From AG25 sp035604455 (lineage in GTDB: Bacteria > Gemmatimonadota > Gemmatimonadetes > Gemmatimonadales > GWC2-71-9), in assembly GCA_035604455.1 (NCBI GenBank), contig DATNIM010000022.1, forward strand, positions 5,201 through 69,200: a stretch of DNA of 64,000 bases, read 5' to 3'. Below the pieces are notes generated by a model, which saw only the letters and a list, made by a program, of their open reading frames with translations, searched no databases and was not told where the DNA came from. The position numbers were made by a program, and so were the translations under genes. Below are positions 50,751 to 61,641 of the stretch, in pieces; within the stretch, counting starts at the first letter, position 1, and every line of letters begins with the position of its first letter.

Positions 50751-51173
50751 TTACGCGGCGAGCTTGGCCGACGCGGTGCCGTAGACAGTGATCAGCACCG
50801 TGGCGACGATGAGGATCCCCAGATCGGGCACCCAGCCGAGCTCCGTCGCCGGCACGACCATCTGCGTCAGATACAGCAGGAAATCGAAGGCACCCACGAG
50901 GAGCCCGAGCAGCACCGTGCGGTCGAGCGTTCGCCCGAAGCGTGCGAGCAGGCTTCCCGTCGCAAGCGCGGTCGCGCCCTGTCCCGCCGCGAGCGCCACG
51001 GCGACCACCGCGTCGCCAAGCAGCGTGGTGACGAGCGTTGTGGGCGTCGGGTGGTAGCTAAAACGCCAGGTGTGGAGCAAAGCCACCGCAAGACCGGCGG
51101 CGGTCGCGCACACGACGGTCCACGCGGCGTAGTAAATCACGACCTCGGCCCGCTCGCTCGTCTGGGCAGCCAT
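50751..51173 (-). CDS. Four-helix membrane protein, function unknown
   Basis: 140 residues with four hydrophobic helices at about 10-33, 45-75, 83-106 and 115-138. No charged catalytic motif and no family I recognise. The ATG at 51173 has GGAGG close upstream. It lies 47 nt after the M28 peptidase gene and 37 nt before pgl on the same strand, so it may bridge the two units. Confidence 0.6.
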   Translation of the reverse strand: MAAQTSERAEVVIYYAAWTVVCATAAGLAVALLHTWRFSYHPTPTTLVTTLLGDAVVAVALAAGQGATALATGSLLARFGRTLDRTVLLGLLVGAFDFLLYLTQMVVPATELGWVPDLGILIVATVLITVYGTASAKLAA

Positions 51174-51220
51174 CTCGCCTCCGTCCGGGTAGCCAATCTG
51201 CCGCCGATCCTGGTCCGCCG

Positions 51221-53359
51221 CTAGCGCAACGATTGTGCGGCGCGCTCGACCGCGTCACGCGTGGCCGCGACGTGTGCGACGAGGTCTGCGAGTTCCCGCG
51301 CCGTTGTTGCCGGGTCGCCGTACCGCACCGCTTCGGCCACCGACGGGAACGCCATCGTGCCGTAGCCGTCGTCGACGTCGGGCGCGAACTCGAGGCTCCG
51401 GTACCAGGGACGGCCCACGAGGCCTTGGGCACGGGTGAGTCGGCGCTCGGCCTCGATCAACCAACGGTTCGCTTGTGCGGCGCGCGCGGGCCCGAGTGCG
51501 CCGCCCAGCGCGCTGTCGCGGACCGTCGCGAACGCGACCCCGGCGCGCGCGAGCGCCGTCAGGGCATTTCGCAGCTCGCCCGTCGACACGGTCCAGCCAC
51601 GGGCCAGGATCCCGGCGTCCAGGTCGGTCGCGAGCGCGGCGAGTTCGGTGCCGGCGGCCGCGTAGTCGAACGGGAGCACCGTCGCGTTCGCCAGCCGCAG
51701 CGCGGCGAGGCCCACGAACTGGCCGAGCGCGCGGTGTGCACGCCAGGTCGGGTCTCCGAAGCGCTCCACCCAGTCCAAGTCGTCGTAGGCCGAGTGGTAC
51801 ACGCCGCTCGACCCCGCGAACGCCACGGACAGCATCGGAACACCGAGGTGGTGCGTGAACGGGACGAAGTCCGAACCGCCGCCCGGGTCCCCGAGGCCGA
51901 GCCGCCCCGGGTCGCCCATGCGGGCGAGCCACCGATCGTAAACCGATCCCGGGCCCTCGGGGTCCGGGATCGTCTGCGCCACCTCCCGCACGAAGGGCTT
52001 GAGGCATGGGGACGCCGTGCCCTCGAATTGCATCCCGTTCGTCACATCGTCTTCGTTGATGTAGGCGACCACACGCGACCGCAGGGAATCCTCAAGTTCC
52101 TCCACCCACTCGGTCGATCCGATCAACGCCCATTCCTCGGCGTCCCAGCTCGCGAAGATCACACTCCGCGCCGGACGTTCACCCGCCCGGGCGAGCGCGC
52201 CCAGGGCCCGTGCCGCCTCGAGCACCGCGACGGTCCCGCTCCCGTTATCCACCGCGCCGGGGCCCCAGGCGTCGCGATGGGCGCCGAGCACGACCCATTC
52301 GTCGGGAAACGTGGTCCCGCGGATCATGCCGAACGCGTCCCAGATCGGGTGCATCGCACGCTCGCCCCGCTCCGTGACGACCTCGAGCCGCAGACGCACC
52401 GGCCCCGGGCCCGCGTGGTAGTGGAACGGCAGCCCGCCCTGCCAAGGCCCGGGGACCTCGGTCCCCGTAAGCCCCCGCAGGAGGCCGGCGGCGTTGCCAT
52501 AGCCCATCGGGATGACGGGGATGCGTGGCAGCGCCATCGAGTCCTCGGGGACCCGGTGCGCCCCGGGGACGGACGCGTAGCCCGGGGTCGTCGGGTCGCC
52601 GTTTTCGTTCAGCACGCTGCCGCGCTGGATCCCGCCCGGGGGTCGCATCGGGCCCGTCGGGTAGACCGGCCCGCGAACAAAGCCGTCGTCCTCGGGGTCC
52701 GAATAGAGGACGAGTCCTGCCGCGCCCCGGGCTTCCGCTTCTCGAGCTTTGATGCCGCGAAATGAGCGGCCGTATCGTGCGAGCACGATTTTGCCGCGCA
52801 CGCTCACGCCCAAGGAGTCGAGGGTACGGTAATCGCCGACGAGTCCGTAGTTCGCATACACCACATCCCCGCTCGTGTCGGCGTTCCCCGAGTATGCGTT
52901 GAACGGCGGGAGCGGGTGCGCTACCCCCGAGAGCTTCGGCTCGTCGAGTGTGATGGCGCGGTAGCGAGCGCCCGGCCCCGTGGCCGCCCAGGCCCGAACG
53001 ATTCGTGGCTGGGGTAGGTAGACCGTGTAGCTCTTGGTCCAGGTGTCGAGGCCGAAGCTCCCGAATCGTTTGAGCACGTAGTCGCGCGTAGCCGCTTGTG
53101 CCCTGGTGCCGGCCATGTGCGGCGCGCGGCTCAGGTCGCGCGTCATCGCGCGCGCTGCGGTGTCCGGTACGGCGAGCAGCTGCCGCTCGAGCGCCGGTTC
53201 GGTGGCGGTGGGCGGGAATCCGGTCTGAGCTGCCGCGGGCACTCGGCAGACGAGGAGCATCGCGAGCGGAACCCAAAGCCGCCGCCCCGCGTTCCCTCGC
53301 TCGGGACGCGCGGTTCGGGTGGGGCTCCTCGAGTTCGAGGACATCACGAGTAGGGTCAT
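51221..53359 (-). CDS. Exported M28 zinc peptidase, PSMA/glutamate carboxypeptidase II type
   Basis: Secreted di-zinc carboxypeptidase of ~712 residues. The N terminus has a signal peptide (RLWVPLAMLLVCRVPAAAQ). A protease-associated domain follows (SVRGKIVLARYGRSFRGIKA) and the M28 core supplies the ligands: His and Asp in LGAHRDAWGPGAVDNGSG, the Glu pair in DAEEWALIGS, Asp in YINEDDV and His in YHSAYDDLD. The transferrin-receptor-like dimerisation domain closes the protein. Substrates are probably peptides with acidic C-termini, by family only. Two ATGs, 53359 and 53344, are possible starts; neither has a strong ribosome site. TAAGTT 15 nt upstream may be a -10. Confidence 0.92.
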   Translation of the reverse strand: MTLLVMSSNSRSPTRTARPERGNAGRRLWVPLAMLLVCRVPAAAQTGFPPTATEPALERQLLAVPDTAARAMTRDLSRAPHMAGTRAQAATRDYVLKRFGSFGLDTWTKSYTVYLPQPRIVRAWAATGPGARYRAITLDEPKLSGVAHPLPPFNAYSGNADTSGDVVYANYGLVGDYRTLDSLGVSVRGKIVLARYGRSFRGIKAREAEARGAAGLVLYSDPEDDGFVRGPVYPTGPMRPPGGIQRGSVLNENGDPTTPGYASVPGAHRVPEDSMALPRIPVIPMGYGNAAGLLRGLTGTEVPGPWQGGLPFHYHAGPGPVRLRLEVVTERGERAMHPIWDAFGMIRGTTFPDEWVVLGAHRDAWGPGAVDNGSGTVAVLEAARALGALARAGERPARSVIFASWDAEEWALIGSTEWVEELEDSLRSRVVAYINEDDVTNGMQFEGTASPCLKPFVREVAQTIPDPEGPGSVYDRWLARMGDPGRLGLGDPGGGSDFVPFTHHLGVPMLSVAFAGSSGVYHSAYDDLDWVERFGDPTWRAHRALGQFVGLAALRLANATVLPFDYAAAGTELAALATDLDAGILARGWTVSTGELRNALTALARAGVAFATVRDSALGGALGPARAAQANRWLIEAERRLTRAQGLVGRPWYRSLEFAPDVDDGYGTMAFPSVAEAVRYGDPATTARELADLVAHVAATRDAVERAAQSLR

Positions 53360-53473
53360 GGTGCAGTCGGGCGCCGAACTTATCGGAGTTCGAGCGCCCG
53401 TCCAGCCCGGACGTGTTTGCGCTCGGAGGGACGCCTCGCGACATTGACCACTGCAGATTCGCACGGCGATAGA

Positions 53474-55423
53474 ATGACCCTGCCTGCTGCACCTGCGCCG
53501 CCGCTCCGTCGGTGGCTCGGGCTGCGCAACCTGTTGATTACGATCTTCGCGGCTGGGGCGATCTACTCCGCGCTCATGCCGCTCCTCTTGATCCGCCGCG
53601 TGGAACGGGCGTCGACCCTTCTTGCGAAGGGGTCGCAGGGCGTCCTGCGCCTCCTCGATGACTTGGCGCTCCGGGCCGACGCCGCGCACGCCGCCGTTCA
53701 CCTCGCGGGCGCTGCACTCGGGCGACGGCCTGATCGCCCGCTGATCGACTCGATCGCGTCGCTTGCGAGCTACGCGGCCGTCCCTTGGGATACGGTCGGC
53801 GTCCCGATGCTCAACCGCGACCTGCGGGCCGCCCTCGTCCTCGCGCATGATCGGATGGTGAACGTCGCGCGCGCCTTGATCGACGCGGTGGGCGCGATGC
53901 GGCGCGGGTTGCCGGCCGATGCGGACCGGTTCGTGTCACGGGCCGATTCACTCGCGCTCCTCGCCGACGAGGAACTCTCGCTGGTCGAGCGTTTAGGAAC
54001 CGAGGACCTGCGCGTCCGCGAGATGGAAGTGGCCGCGACGACCGCGGAAATCCACCGCGTTCTCGCGCTGTGGCTCGTGCTCGGCGTGTTCCTCGCGTGG
54101 CTCAGCGTGATCACCATTCGTCGGCGCGTGCTCCGCCCGCTCGCCGCCCTCGAAGTGGGCCTCGCGCGGGTCTCGGACGGCGATTTCACGACGCGCCTTC
54201 CGGTCGAGCGGGAGGACGAGGTGGGCCGTCTCGCGGCCCACTTCAACCAGATGACGCGTGTGCTCCGCGATCGCGCGGAGGATCAGGGGCGGTTCGCTGC
54301 GGCGGGGGAACTGCTCGCCGGGGTGGCGCACGAGGTCAACAATCCCCTGATGGCGATCGCGGCGCACATGGAGAACCAGCTCGCCGACCCGGACCTGCCG
54401 CGCGAACAGCGGGAGGAGAACCAGCAGGTCCTGCGTCAGGCCCAACGGGCGTCCAAGCTGCTCCGCGGGCTGCTCCGCTTCGTGCGCGCGAGCGAGCGGA
54501 ACGTCACGAGCGTCAACTTGAACGACGTGGTGCGGGGCGGGCTCGACCTCGTGTCCTACCGCTTTGGGGTGGACGAGATCACGGTCGGCGGCCGCCTGGA
54601 TCCCGCCCTGCCCCCCGTCCGCGGCGACGCGATCCGCCTGGAGCAGGTCGTCGTGAATCTCCTTTCCAACGCGATCGACGCGTTGCGGACCATCACGCCC
54701 CCCCGCCGTGTGACGGTCGACTCGTGGGTCGCGGACTCGAAGGTGTGCGTCGCGGTGACTGACAACGGGCACGGTGTCGCGCCCCCCGTCCTCGAACAGC
54801 TCTTCCACCCCTTCGCGACCACGAAGCCTCGGGGCACGGGTCTCGGACTCTACATCTCCCGTCAGATCGCCCGGGAAGCGGGCGGCGATCTCGTGCTCGC
54901 GGCGGTGCCCAAGGAAGGTGGCGCCCGCTTCGTCATGAGCCTCCCCGTCGGAAAGCTGCCGGCGCCCCGCCCGTCGGAGGCCCCGGTTCCGTCGCCCGCT
55001 CGAGCGGCCGAGCCCAGCCGTCCGGCGCCACCGCCCAGGCTCGCGGGCGTGCGGGTGCTCGTGGTGGACGACGAGGAGCCCATCCGGCGCCCGCTGACAA
55101 AATTCCTGACACGTCGCGGCGCTCAGGTCCTCGAAGCGGCAGACGGGCTCGCCGCCCTTGAGATCCTCGCGGCCAATCCGGTCGACGTCATTCTGGCCGA
55201 CTTGCGGATGCCTAAGATGGGAGGGGCCGAGCTCTTTGCCGAGCTTGAGCGCACCCGGCCGGAGCTCGCGGCCCGGCTGCTCTTCCTGTCGGGGGACGTC
55301 TCCCAGCTCGCCCAGCCCGGGAACACCCCCGTCCCCCGGGAGCGCGTGTTCGTGAAGCCCGTCGAGCTCACCGAGCTCGAGCTGCGGATCGCCGAGTTCG
55401 TGCGCAGTCAGGGAACCCCGTGA
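53474..55423 (+). CDS. Hybrid sensor histidine kinase with C-terminal receiver
   Basis: 649-residue membrane kinase. A TM helix at ~17-40, a helical periplasmic sensor to ~210 with no known ligand motif, a second TM, then HAMP (LRPLAALEVGLARVSDGDF). Kinase core: phospho-accepting His286 in GVAHEVNNPL, N box LLSNAIDAL, G1 DNGHGVAPP and G2 KPRGTGLGLYIS. A Pro/Ala-rich linker leads to a receiver domain with Asp576 (DVILADLRMPKMGG), acidic DDEE and FVKPVE. The ATG at 53474 is chosen because upstream in-frame codons are not conserved-looking. No separate response regulator lies nearby. It is divergent from the M28 peptidase gene across 114 nt. Confidence 0.92.
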   Translation: MTLPAAPAPPLRRWLGLRNLLITIFAAGAIYSALMPLLLIRRVERASTLLAKGSQGVLRLLDDLALRADAAHAAVHLAGAALGRRPDRPLIDSIASLASYAAVPWDTVGVPMLNRDLRAALVLAHDRMVNVARALIDAVGAMRRGLPADADRFVSRADSLALLADEELSLVERLGTEDLRVREMEVAATTAEIHRVLALWLVLGVFLAWLSVITIRRRVLRPLAALEVGLARVSDGDFTTRLPVEREDEVGRLAAHFNQMTRVLRDRAEDQGRFAAAGELLAGVAHEVNNPLMAIAAHMENQLADPDLPREQREENQQVLRQAQRASKLLRGLLRFVRASERNVTSVNLNDVVRGGLDLVSYRFGVDEITVGGRLDPALPPVRGDAIRLEQVVVNLLSNAIDALRTITPPRRVTVDSWVADSKVCVAVTDNGHGVAPPVLEQLFHPFATTKPRGTGLGLYISRQIAREAGGDLVLAAVPKEGGARFVMSLPVGKLPAPRPSEAPVPSPARAAEPSRPAPPPRLAGVRVLVVDDEEPIRRPLTKFLTRRGAQVLEAADGLAALEILAANPVDVILADLRMPKMGGAELFAELERTRPELAARLLFLSGDVSQLAQPGNTPVPRERVFVKPVELTELELRIAEFVRSQGTP

Positions 55424-55465
55424 TATGGCCAGAACGCCCGGGGACCGCTACCATGTAAGGAGCGT

Positions 55466-55738
55466 ATGCTGATCGTCGGGGTGCTCCTCGTCACGGTGCT
55501 CCTCCGCTTCGCGATCGTCGCAGCGGTAGTGTACCTCCTGCTGCCCCGCAGCACGCGGTGCCCGCACTGCGATGCGGAGATGGTCCCGATCCGCAACCGC
55601 TTCGTCGATCGTGTGCTCCGCAAGATCGAACGTCGCTGGTGCATGGAGTGCGGGTGGAACGGCGTCATTCGGAAGGTCCGCCCCACCCCGGCCCCGACCG
55701 ACACCCGTCGGCAAGTCCCGCGACCCACCGCCCGCTAA
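55466..55738 (+). CDS. Small membrane-anchored zinc-ribbon protein
   Basis: 90 residues: one N-terminal TM helix (VGVLLVTVLLRFAIVAAVVYLLL), then a zinc ribbon with CPHC and CMEC pairs about 30 residues apart and a Pro/Thr/Arg-rich tail. The ATG at 55466 has AAGGAG five bases upstream. It starts 42 nt after the hybrid kinase and is probably co-transcribed. The function is unknown; it might be a partner of the kinase, but nothing in the sequence proves that. Confidence 0.65.
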   Translation: MLIVGVLLVTVLLRFAIVAAVVYLLLPRSTRCPHCDAEMVPIRNRFVDRVLRKIERRWCMECGWNGVIRKVRPTPAPTDTRRQVPRPTAR

Positions 55739-55751
55739 CGCGCCTTCGCTC

Positions 55752-56090
55752 TTACTCGAGCACAGCCGCGGTTCCGTAGCACAACACTTCGGTCGCCGCG
55801 GACTTGCTCGCCACCTCGGAGGCGTCATAACTCACGCCGAGCACGGCGTTCGCCCCGACCTCGCGTGCGTGGTCGACCATGCGGTCATAGGCCGTTTGGC
55901 GCGCCTGCTCGCACATCTCCGTGTAGGCGCCGATCTGGCCGCCGATGATGCTCTTCAGGCCACCCAGGATGCCCTGCGCGATCGTGGGTGCCCGCACGGT
56001 GATCCCGCGGACCACGCCCCGGTACTCGCGGACCCGTCGCCCTTCAACGTTGAACGTCGTCGTCACAAGTATCGTCGATTGAATCGCCAT
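55752..56090 (-). CDS. YbjQ/UPF0145 family protein
   Basis: Cytoplasmic protein of 112 residues, the usual UPF0145 size. STILVTTTFNVEGRRVREYRGVV, GGQIGAYTEMCEQARQTAYDRM, GANAVLGVSYDAS and the EVLCYGTAAVL end are family hallmarks. Members are thought to form pentamers and are tentatively linked to metal or membrane-stress genes; the function is unknown. GGAG lies six bases before the ATG. It is divergent from sdhC. Confidence 0.9.
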   Translation of the reverse strand: MAIQSTILVTTTFNVEGRRVREYRGVVRGITVRAPTIAQGILGGLKSIIGGQIGAYTEMCEQARQTAYDRMVDHAREVGANAVLGVSYDASEVASKSAATEVLCYGTAAVLE

Positions 56091-56122
56091 CGGTCGCTCC
56101 TGTCATGAAGGTGGAATGCGCC

Positions 56123-56152
56123 TTGCTCGCCGGCCCCGCGGACAAGTATCAT
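56123..56152 (+). promoter_or_regulatory. Promoter of sdhCAB
   Basis: TTGCTC (56123-56128), an 18-nt spacer and TATCAT (56147-56152). Transcription would start ~30 nt before the sdhC ATG, which has GTGGAG upstream. It lies between the divergent ybjQ-like and sdhC genes. Confidence 0.5.
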
Positions 56153-56190
56153 CACTCCCGGTCGTCTACGTCTTCCCCCGTGGAGCCGCC

Positions 56191-56861
56191 ATGCGCCGGG
56201 TGACCCTGTGGCGCTCGTTCATCGGCAAGAAGATCCTGATGGCCGCGACGGGCCTGGTGTTGTTTCTCTTCGTCGTCGGACATCTCCTCGGCAATCTCAA
56301 GGTGTTCGAAGGTCCCGACCGGTTTAACGCCTATGCCGAGGGGCTGAGGGCCCTGGGCGCCCCGTTTTTCGGTCGGGGCGAGCTGCTCTGGATCGCGCGC
56401 CTGGTCCTCCTCGGCAGCGTCGGGGTGCATGCCTGGGCCGCGGCCGTGCTGACCCGCGCGAGCTGGCGGGCGCGCCCCGTGGCCTATAAGAGCTTCGAGC
56501 CCGTCGCCACGACCTACGCCGCCCGCACGATGCGGGTCGGGGGCGTCCTGCTCGCACTCTACGTCGTCTATCATCTCCTCGATCTCACCTTCGGCCGCCT
56601 AAACCCGGCGTTCGAGCCAGGCAACGTCTACCACAACGTGCTCGCGAGCTTCCGCGTCTGGCCCGTCGCGGCGCTCTACGCGCTCGCCATGGTGGTGCTC
56701 GGGCTCCACATCTATCACGGGTTATGGAGTGCCTTCCAGACGCTCGGCCTGAACCGCGCGCCCTCGGAAGGTTGGCGGCGGTCGGTCGCGGCCGTGATCG
56801 CCGTCGCGATCGCCGGCGGCTACCTCGCCATTCCCGTGGCCGTGCTCACGGGAGTACTGCG

Positions 56862-56865
<4 letters not shown>
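56191..56865 (+). CDS. sdhC: Succinate dehydrogenase cytochrome b subunit
   Basis: Single five-helix membrane anchor of the B-type (Bacillus/epsilonproteobacterial) complex, 224 residues; no sdhD is needed. Histidines that could ligate two b haems are seen in FVVGHLLGN, VGVHAWAAAV, VVYHLLDL and LHIYHGLWSAFQTLG. The ATG at 56191 is preferred to an upstream in-frame ATG at 56116, which lies before the promoter. It is coupled to sdhA by GTGA. Confidence 0.93.
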
Positions 56866-58777
<1,912 letters not shown>

Positions 58778-58778
<1 letters not shown>

Positions 58779-59542
58779 TGCGTGTCGTCCTCCACGTCTG
58801 GCGACAGCCTGCGCGCTCCGCCCACGGCCGATTCGTCCGCTATGAGACAGACGACGTCACGCCCGACATGTCCTTCCTCGAGGTGCTCGACGTCCTGAAC
58901 GAAGCCCTGCGGGCGCGTCGCGAGGAGCCGATCGCGTTCGATCACGACTGCCGGGAAGGGATCTGCGGTGCCTGTGGGATGGTGATCAACGGCCGGCCTC
59001 ACGGGCCACGGCGCGCGACCACCGCGTGCCAGCTCCATATGCGCCACTTCCGGGCCGATACGGAGCTCTGGGTCGAGCCCTGGCGAGCGCGGGCGTTTCC
59101 CGTCATCAAGGATCTGGTGGTGGACCGCGGGCCCCTCGATCGGGTCATCGAGGCCGGGGGGTTCATCAGCGCCCGCGCAGGGAGTGCGCCCGAAGCGAAC
59201 ACCACCCTTATCGGGAAGGCCGCCGCGGACCGGGCCATGGACGCGGCCCAGTGCATCGGCTGCGGCGCCTGTGTCGCCGCCTGCCCGAACGGCTCCGCGA
59301 TGCTCTTCGTGGCGGCCAAGGCCGCGCATCTCGCCGCCCTGCCCCAGGGCGAGCCCGAGCGCGCGGACCGGGTGGCCGCCATGACGACCAGGATGGACGC
59401 GCTTGGGTTCGGGCCCTGCTCGAACCACGGCGAATGCACAGCCGCCTGCCCCAAGGAGATCAGTCTGGACACGATCGCCCAGCTGAACCGCGACTACCTC
59501 ACCGCCCTCCTCAGGGCCGAGCCCCGAGCCGACACACTGTAG
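58778..59542 (+). CDS. sdhB: Succinate dehydrogenase/fumarate reductase iron-sulphur subunit
   Basis: Electron-transfer subunit of 254 residues. The 2Fe-2S motif is DCREGICGACGMVINGRPHG with TTACQLHM. CIGCGACVAACPNGSAM and CSNHGECTAACPKEIS supply the 4Fe-4S and 3Fe-4S clusters. The middle WRARAFPVIKDLVVDRGPLD is characteristic of the B-type enzymes. Its ATG shares one base with the sdhA stop. It ends 21 nt from a convergent gene with a hairpin between. Confidence 0.96.
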
Positions 59543-59545
59543 CTC

Positions 59546-59560
59546 CTCCCCCGCGGGGAG
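59546..59560. terminator. Hairpin between convergent sdhB and DUF3761 genes
   Basis: CTCCCC (59546-59551) and GGGGAG (59555-59560) form a perfect 6-bp GC-rich stem with a 3-nt loop in the 21-nt gap between two stop codons. It could act on both strands, but neither side has a T-run. Confidence 0.4.
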
Positions 59561-59563
59561 TGG

Positions 59564-60145
59564 CTACTTGTACCACTCGGAGACGCCGCCATGATGCGAG
59601 CAGGCCCCCGAATGCTGCTTGCTCTCCGAATACGTCCCGTCCTTGCACTTGGCCGTCGCCGTGGCCGGGGCGTCCGCAGGTTTCGCGACTGTCGCCGCTT
59701 TTGCTCCGCCACCGGCGGCTGGTGCGGCTGGCGCGGCAGGAGCGGCTGCGGGGGCTGGAGCGGCGGCAGCCGGAGCTGCGGCGGCACCCAGGGTCTGCGC
59801 TACGCCACCGTGCTTCGAGCACGCGCCCTTCGTGGTCTTCGAGGTTGAGTACGTCCCGTCCTTACACTTGGCCGTCGCATTCGCCGGTGGGGGCCCGCCG
59901 GCAGCGGCTGGGGCCGGGGTAGCCGGTGCAGCGGCCGGTTTCGGTTTTTCGGTCTTTGTCTTTGGCTTGGTCAGCTTCTCGGCGATGCCGCCGTGATCCG
60001 AGCACATCCCCTTCGTCGTTGTGGCGGTGCTGTACGTCCCGTCCTTGCACTTGGCCGTGGCGTTGGCCGGCGCCTGGGCGGCGAGGCTCGCGCCGATCAG
60101 TCCGCCCACCAAGAGCCCGACAACTCGCAGAGACATGCTACGCAT
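59564..60145 (-). CDS. Secreted protein with three DUF3761 repeats
   Basis: 193 residues. A signal peptide (SLRVVGLLVGGLIGASLAAQA) is followed by three copies of a ~27-residue unit of the form ATAKCKDGTYS...GACSHHGGV at residues ~29-55, ~90-115 and ~160-190, each with two Cys that may form a disulphide. Between them lie Lys/Pro- and Ala/Pro-rich linkers of 30-45 residues. DUF3761 is normally single-copy in small secreted proteins; its function is unknown. The ATG at 60145 is preceded by GGAGGT. The repeat DNA is nearly identical between copies, so the array arose by recent duplication or gene conversion. Confidence 0.82.
   Translation of the reverse strand: MRSMSLRVVGLLVGGLIGASLAAQAPANATAKCKDGTYSTATTTKGMCSDHGGIAEKLTKPKTKTEKPKPAAAPATPAPAAAGGPPPANATAKCKDGTYSTSKTTKGACSKHGGVAQTLGAAAAPAAAAPAPAAAPAAPAAPAAGGGAKAATVAKPADAPATATAKCKDGTYSESKQHSGACSHHGGVSEWYK
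59631..60058 (-). repeat. Three dispersed direct repeats encoding DUF3761 cores
   Basis: A 26-bp unit occurs at 59631-59656, 59850-59875 and 60033-60058. The first and third copies are identical and the second differs at one base. Spacing is 219 and 183 bp. The units encode the CKDGTYS-containing heart of each protein repeat. Confidence 0.8.
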
Positions 60146-60528
60146 CGTGACCTCCCGAAATACGAGGCAGGGGTGAGGCATCGCGTTCTGGTTCGGGGAC
60201 AACCTATCCGGGGTCCGGACCGACGCCAGGCGGTCTCGGGCGAGCTTTTGGGGCGAAATCGCCGACTCCCACCCTCCGGGTTCTTGAGAATTTTGGGCCC
60301 GCGTGACGGTCGGGATGCTCGTGTGGTCCATTTATGAAGGGCGCGAATGCGCCAACGGGGCCACCCCTGGGGCCCAGACCCTCCTCGAAAGCATTCGTGA
60401 CGATTATTGTTGTGCGCTTGTGGTCACGGACTGGCGATAGGACCACGAACTGACCGGCCGATAGCAGGTCGTAAGTTGCCGAGCTGGCTTGGGTACCCCA
60501 CCCAGCCACCCATCATCAGGGAGAGCGA
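60146..60528. other. 383-nt intergenic region with one candidate promoter
   Basis: No convincing gene is seen. On the minus strand the first bases hold the ribosome binding site of the DUF3761 gene. On the plus strand CTGACC (60450-60455), 16 nt, TAAGTT (60472-60477) is a plausible promoter for the kinase that begins at 60529. The middle part (60200-60400) has no structure that I can name. Confidence 0.5.
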
Positions 60529-61641
60529 GTGGCCGCCGCCGACGCGCGCACCAGCGAGGTCCTCCGTCAGACCAGCGTTGCGCTACAGGCGTCGGCGGTA
60601 ACGGTCTGGGAAGTGTCGCCCCAGGCCGAACTCCTCCCGGTGGCGACTAGCCACGCGAGCCCCGCGCACCACGACACGAAGCTCGACCTCGACGCGACAC
60701 TCAATCGGTGGGGGCAGACGATCCTCCAGGGCAGTCGCTGGATCGGGTGTCGCCTGCCCGGCGGCGGTCGCTGGTGTGTGGCACCCGTTCGCACCGAGCC
60801 CCCAGCCCCTCCCCCGGGAGGCCTTGAGCGCCGCAGCCGCGAGCGCATGACCCTCGAGGTCGCGGGTCTCGCGGTCGGGTTGCTCGCGCGCTCGGAGCCA
60901 CAGAGGCCGCGGCTCGCCGAACCAGACGCGCTCGCCGAGCTTGCGCGGCAGCCCAGCGTCATCGCGCATGAGGTCGCGAACCCCCTGACCGCGGCGCTGG
61001 TGAGTCTTGAGCTTTACGTGCAGCGCGTGCGGAGCGTCGACGGCGTCGACTCGAGTCTCCGCGCGACGCTGCTCGAGGAGCTCGGGGACGTCACTGCCGG
61101 TTTGGAGCGGGCGCTTGAGTTCCTTCGCTCGATCCAGGACCGGGCCCGCGGCGCCCTCGGGCGCTCGGAGCGCTTCGACGCGGCCCAGGTGGTCCGCTCG
61201 TGCGTCACGCTCGAACGCCCCCTGGCGCGCAAACGAGGGGTGGCCCTGGAGGCCGTCATCGCAACGCCGGTCGTGTTCCTCTTGGGCGATCCAAACGCCC
61301 TCTACCAGATCCTCACGAACTTGATCCGCAACGCAGTCCTCGCGTCCGAGGGACGCGCTTCGCCCGTAGTTGTGGACCTGGACCGTGCGGGCGACCGCCT
61401 CCGCATGGTCGTGCGCGACCAGGGGGTGGGTATCGCCGCCGAGCATCGCGCGCGCATCTTCGAACCCGGGTTCACGACACGCACGTTTGGGTCGGGATCA
61501 GGTACGGGGCTCGCTGTCGTGCGCCGGCTCGCCGAAGCGATGTTCGGCGGGCACGTGGAGGTCGAATCTACGATCGGCCGCGGCAGCACCTTCGCCGTTA
61601 TACTCCCGATCCCGCCGCAGCGCGCGCCCCGCGACGCTTGA
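60529..61641 (+). CDS. Soluble sensor histidine kinase
   Basis: 370 residues, no membrane helix. Residues 1-125 look like a degenerate GAF-type sensor (TSVALQASAVTVWEVSP, then RWIGCRLPGGGRWCVAPV). The HisKA domain has His147 in VIAHEVANPL; the ATPase domain has ILTNLIRNAV, DQGVGIAAEHRARIFEPGFTTR and GSGTGLAVVRRLAEAM. GTG start at 60529 with GGGAG five bases upstream. No receiver domain and no response regulator are adjacent, so it is an orphan kinase here. Its last 44 nt overlap the convergent DUF998 gene. Confidence 0.88.
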   Translation: MAAADARTSEVLRQTSVALQASAVTVWEVSPQAELLPVATSHASPAHHDTKLDLDATLNRWGQTILQGSRWIGCRLPGGGRWCVAPVRTEPPAPPPGGLERRSRERMTLEVAGLAVGLLARSEPQRPRLAEPDALAELARQPSVIAHEVANPLTAALVSLELYVQRVRSVDGVDSSLRATLLEELGDVTAGLERALEFLRSIQDRARGALGRSERFDAAQVVRSCVTLERPLARKRGVALEAVIATPVVFLLGDPNALYQILTNLIRNAVLASEGRASPVVVDLDRAGDRLRMVVRDQGVGIAAEHRARIFEPGFTTRTFGSGSGTGLAVVRRLAEAMFGGHVEVESTIGRGSTFAVILPIPPQRAPRDA

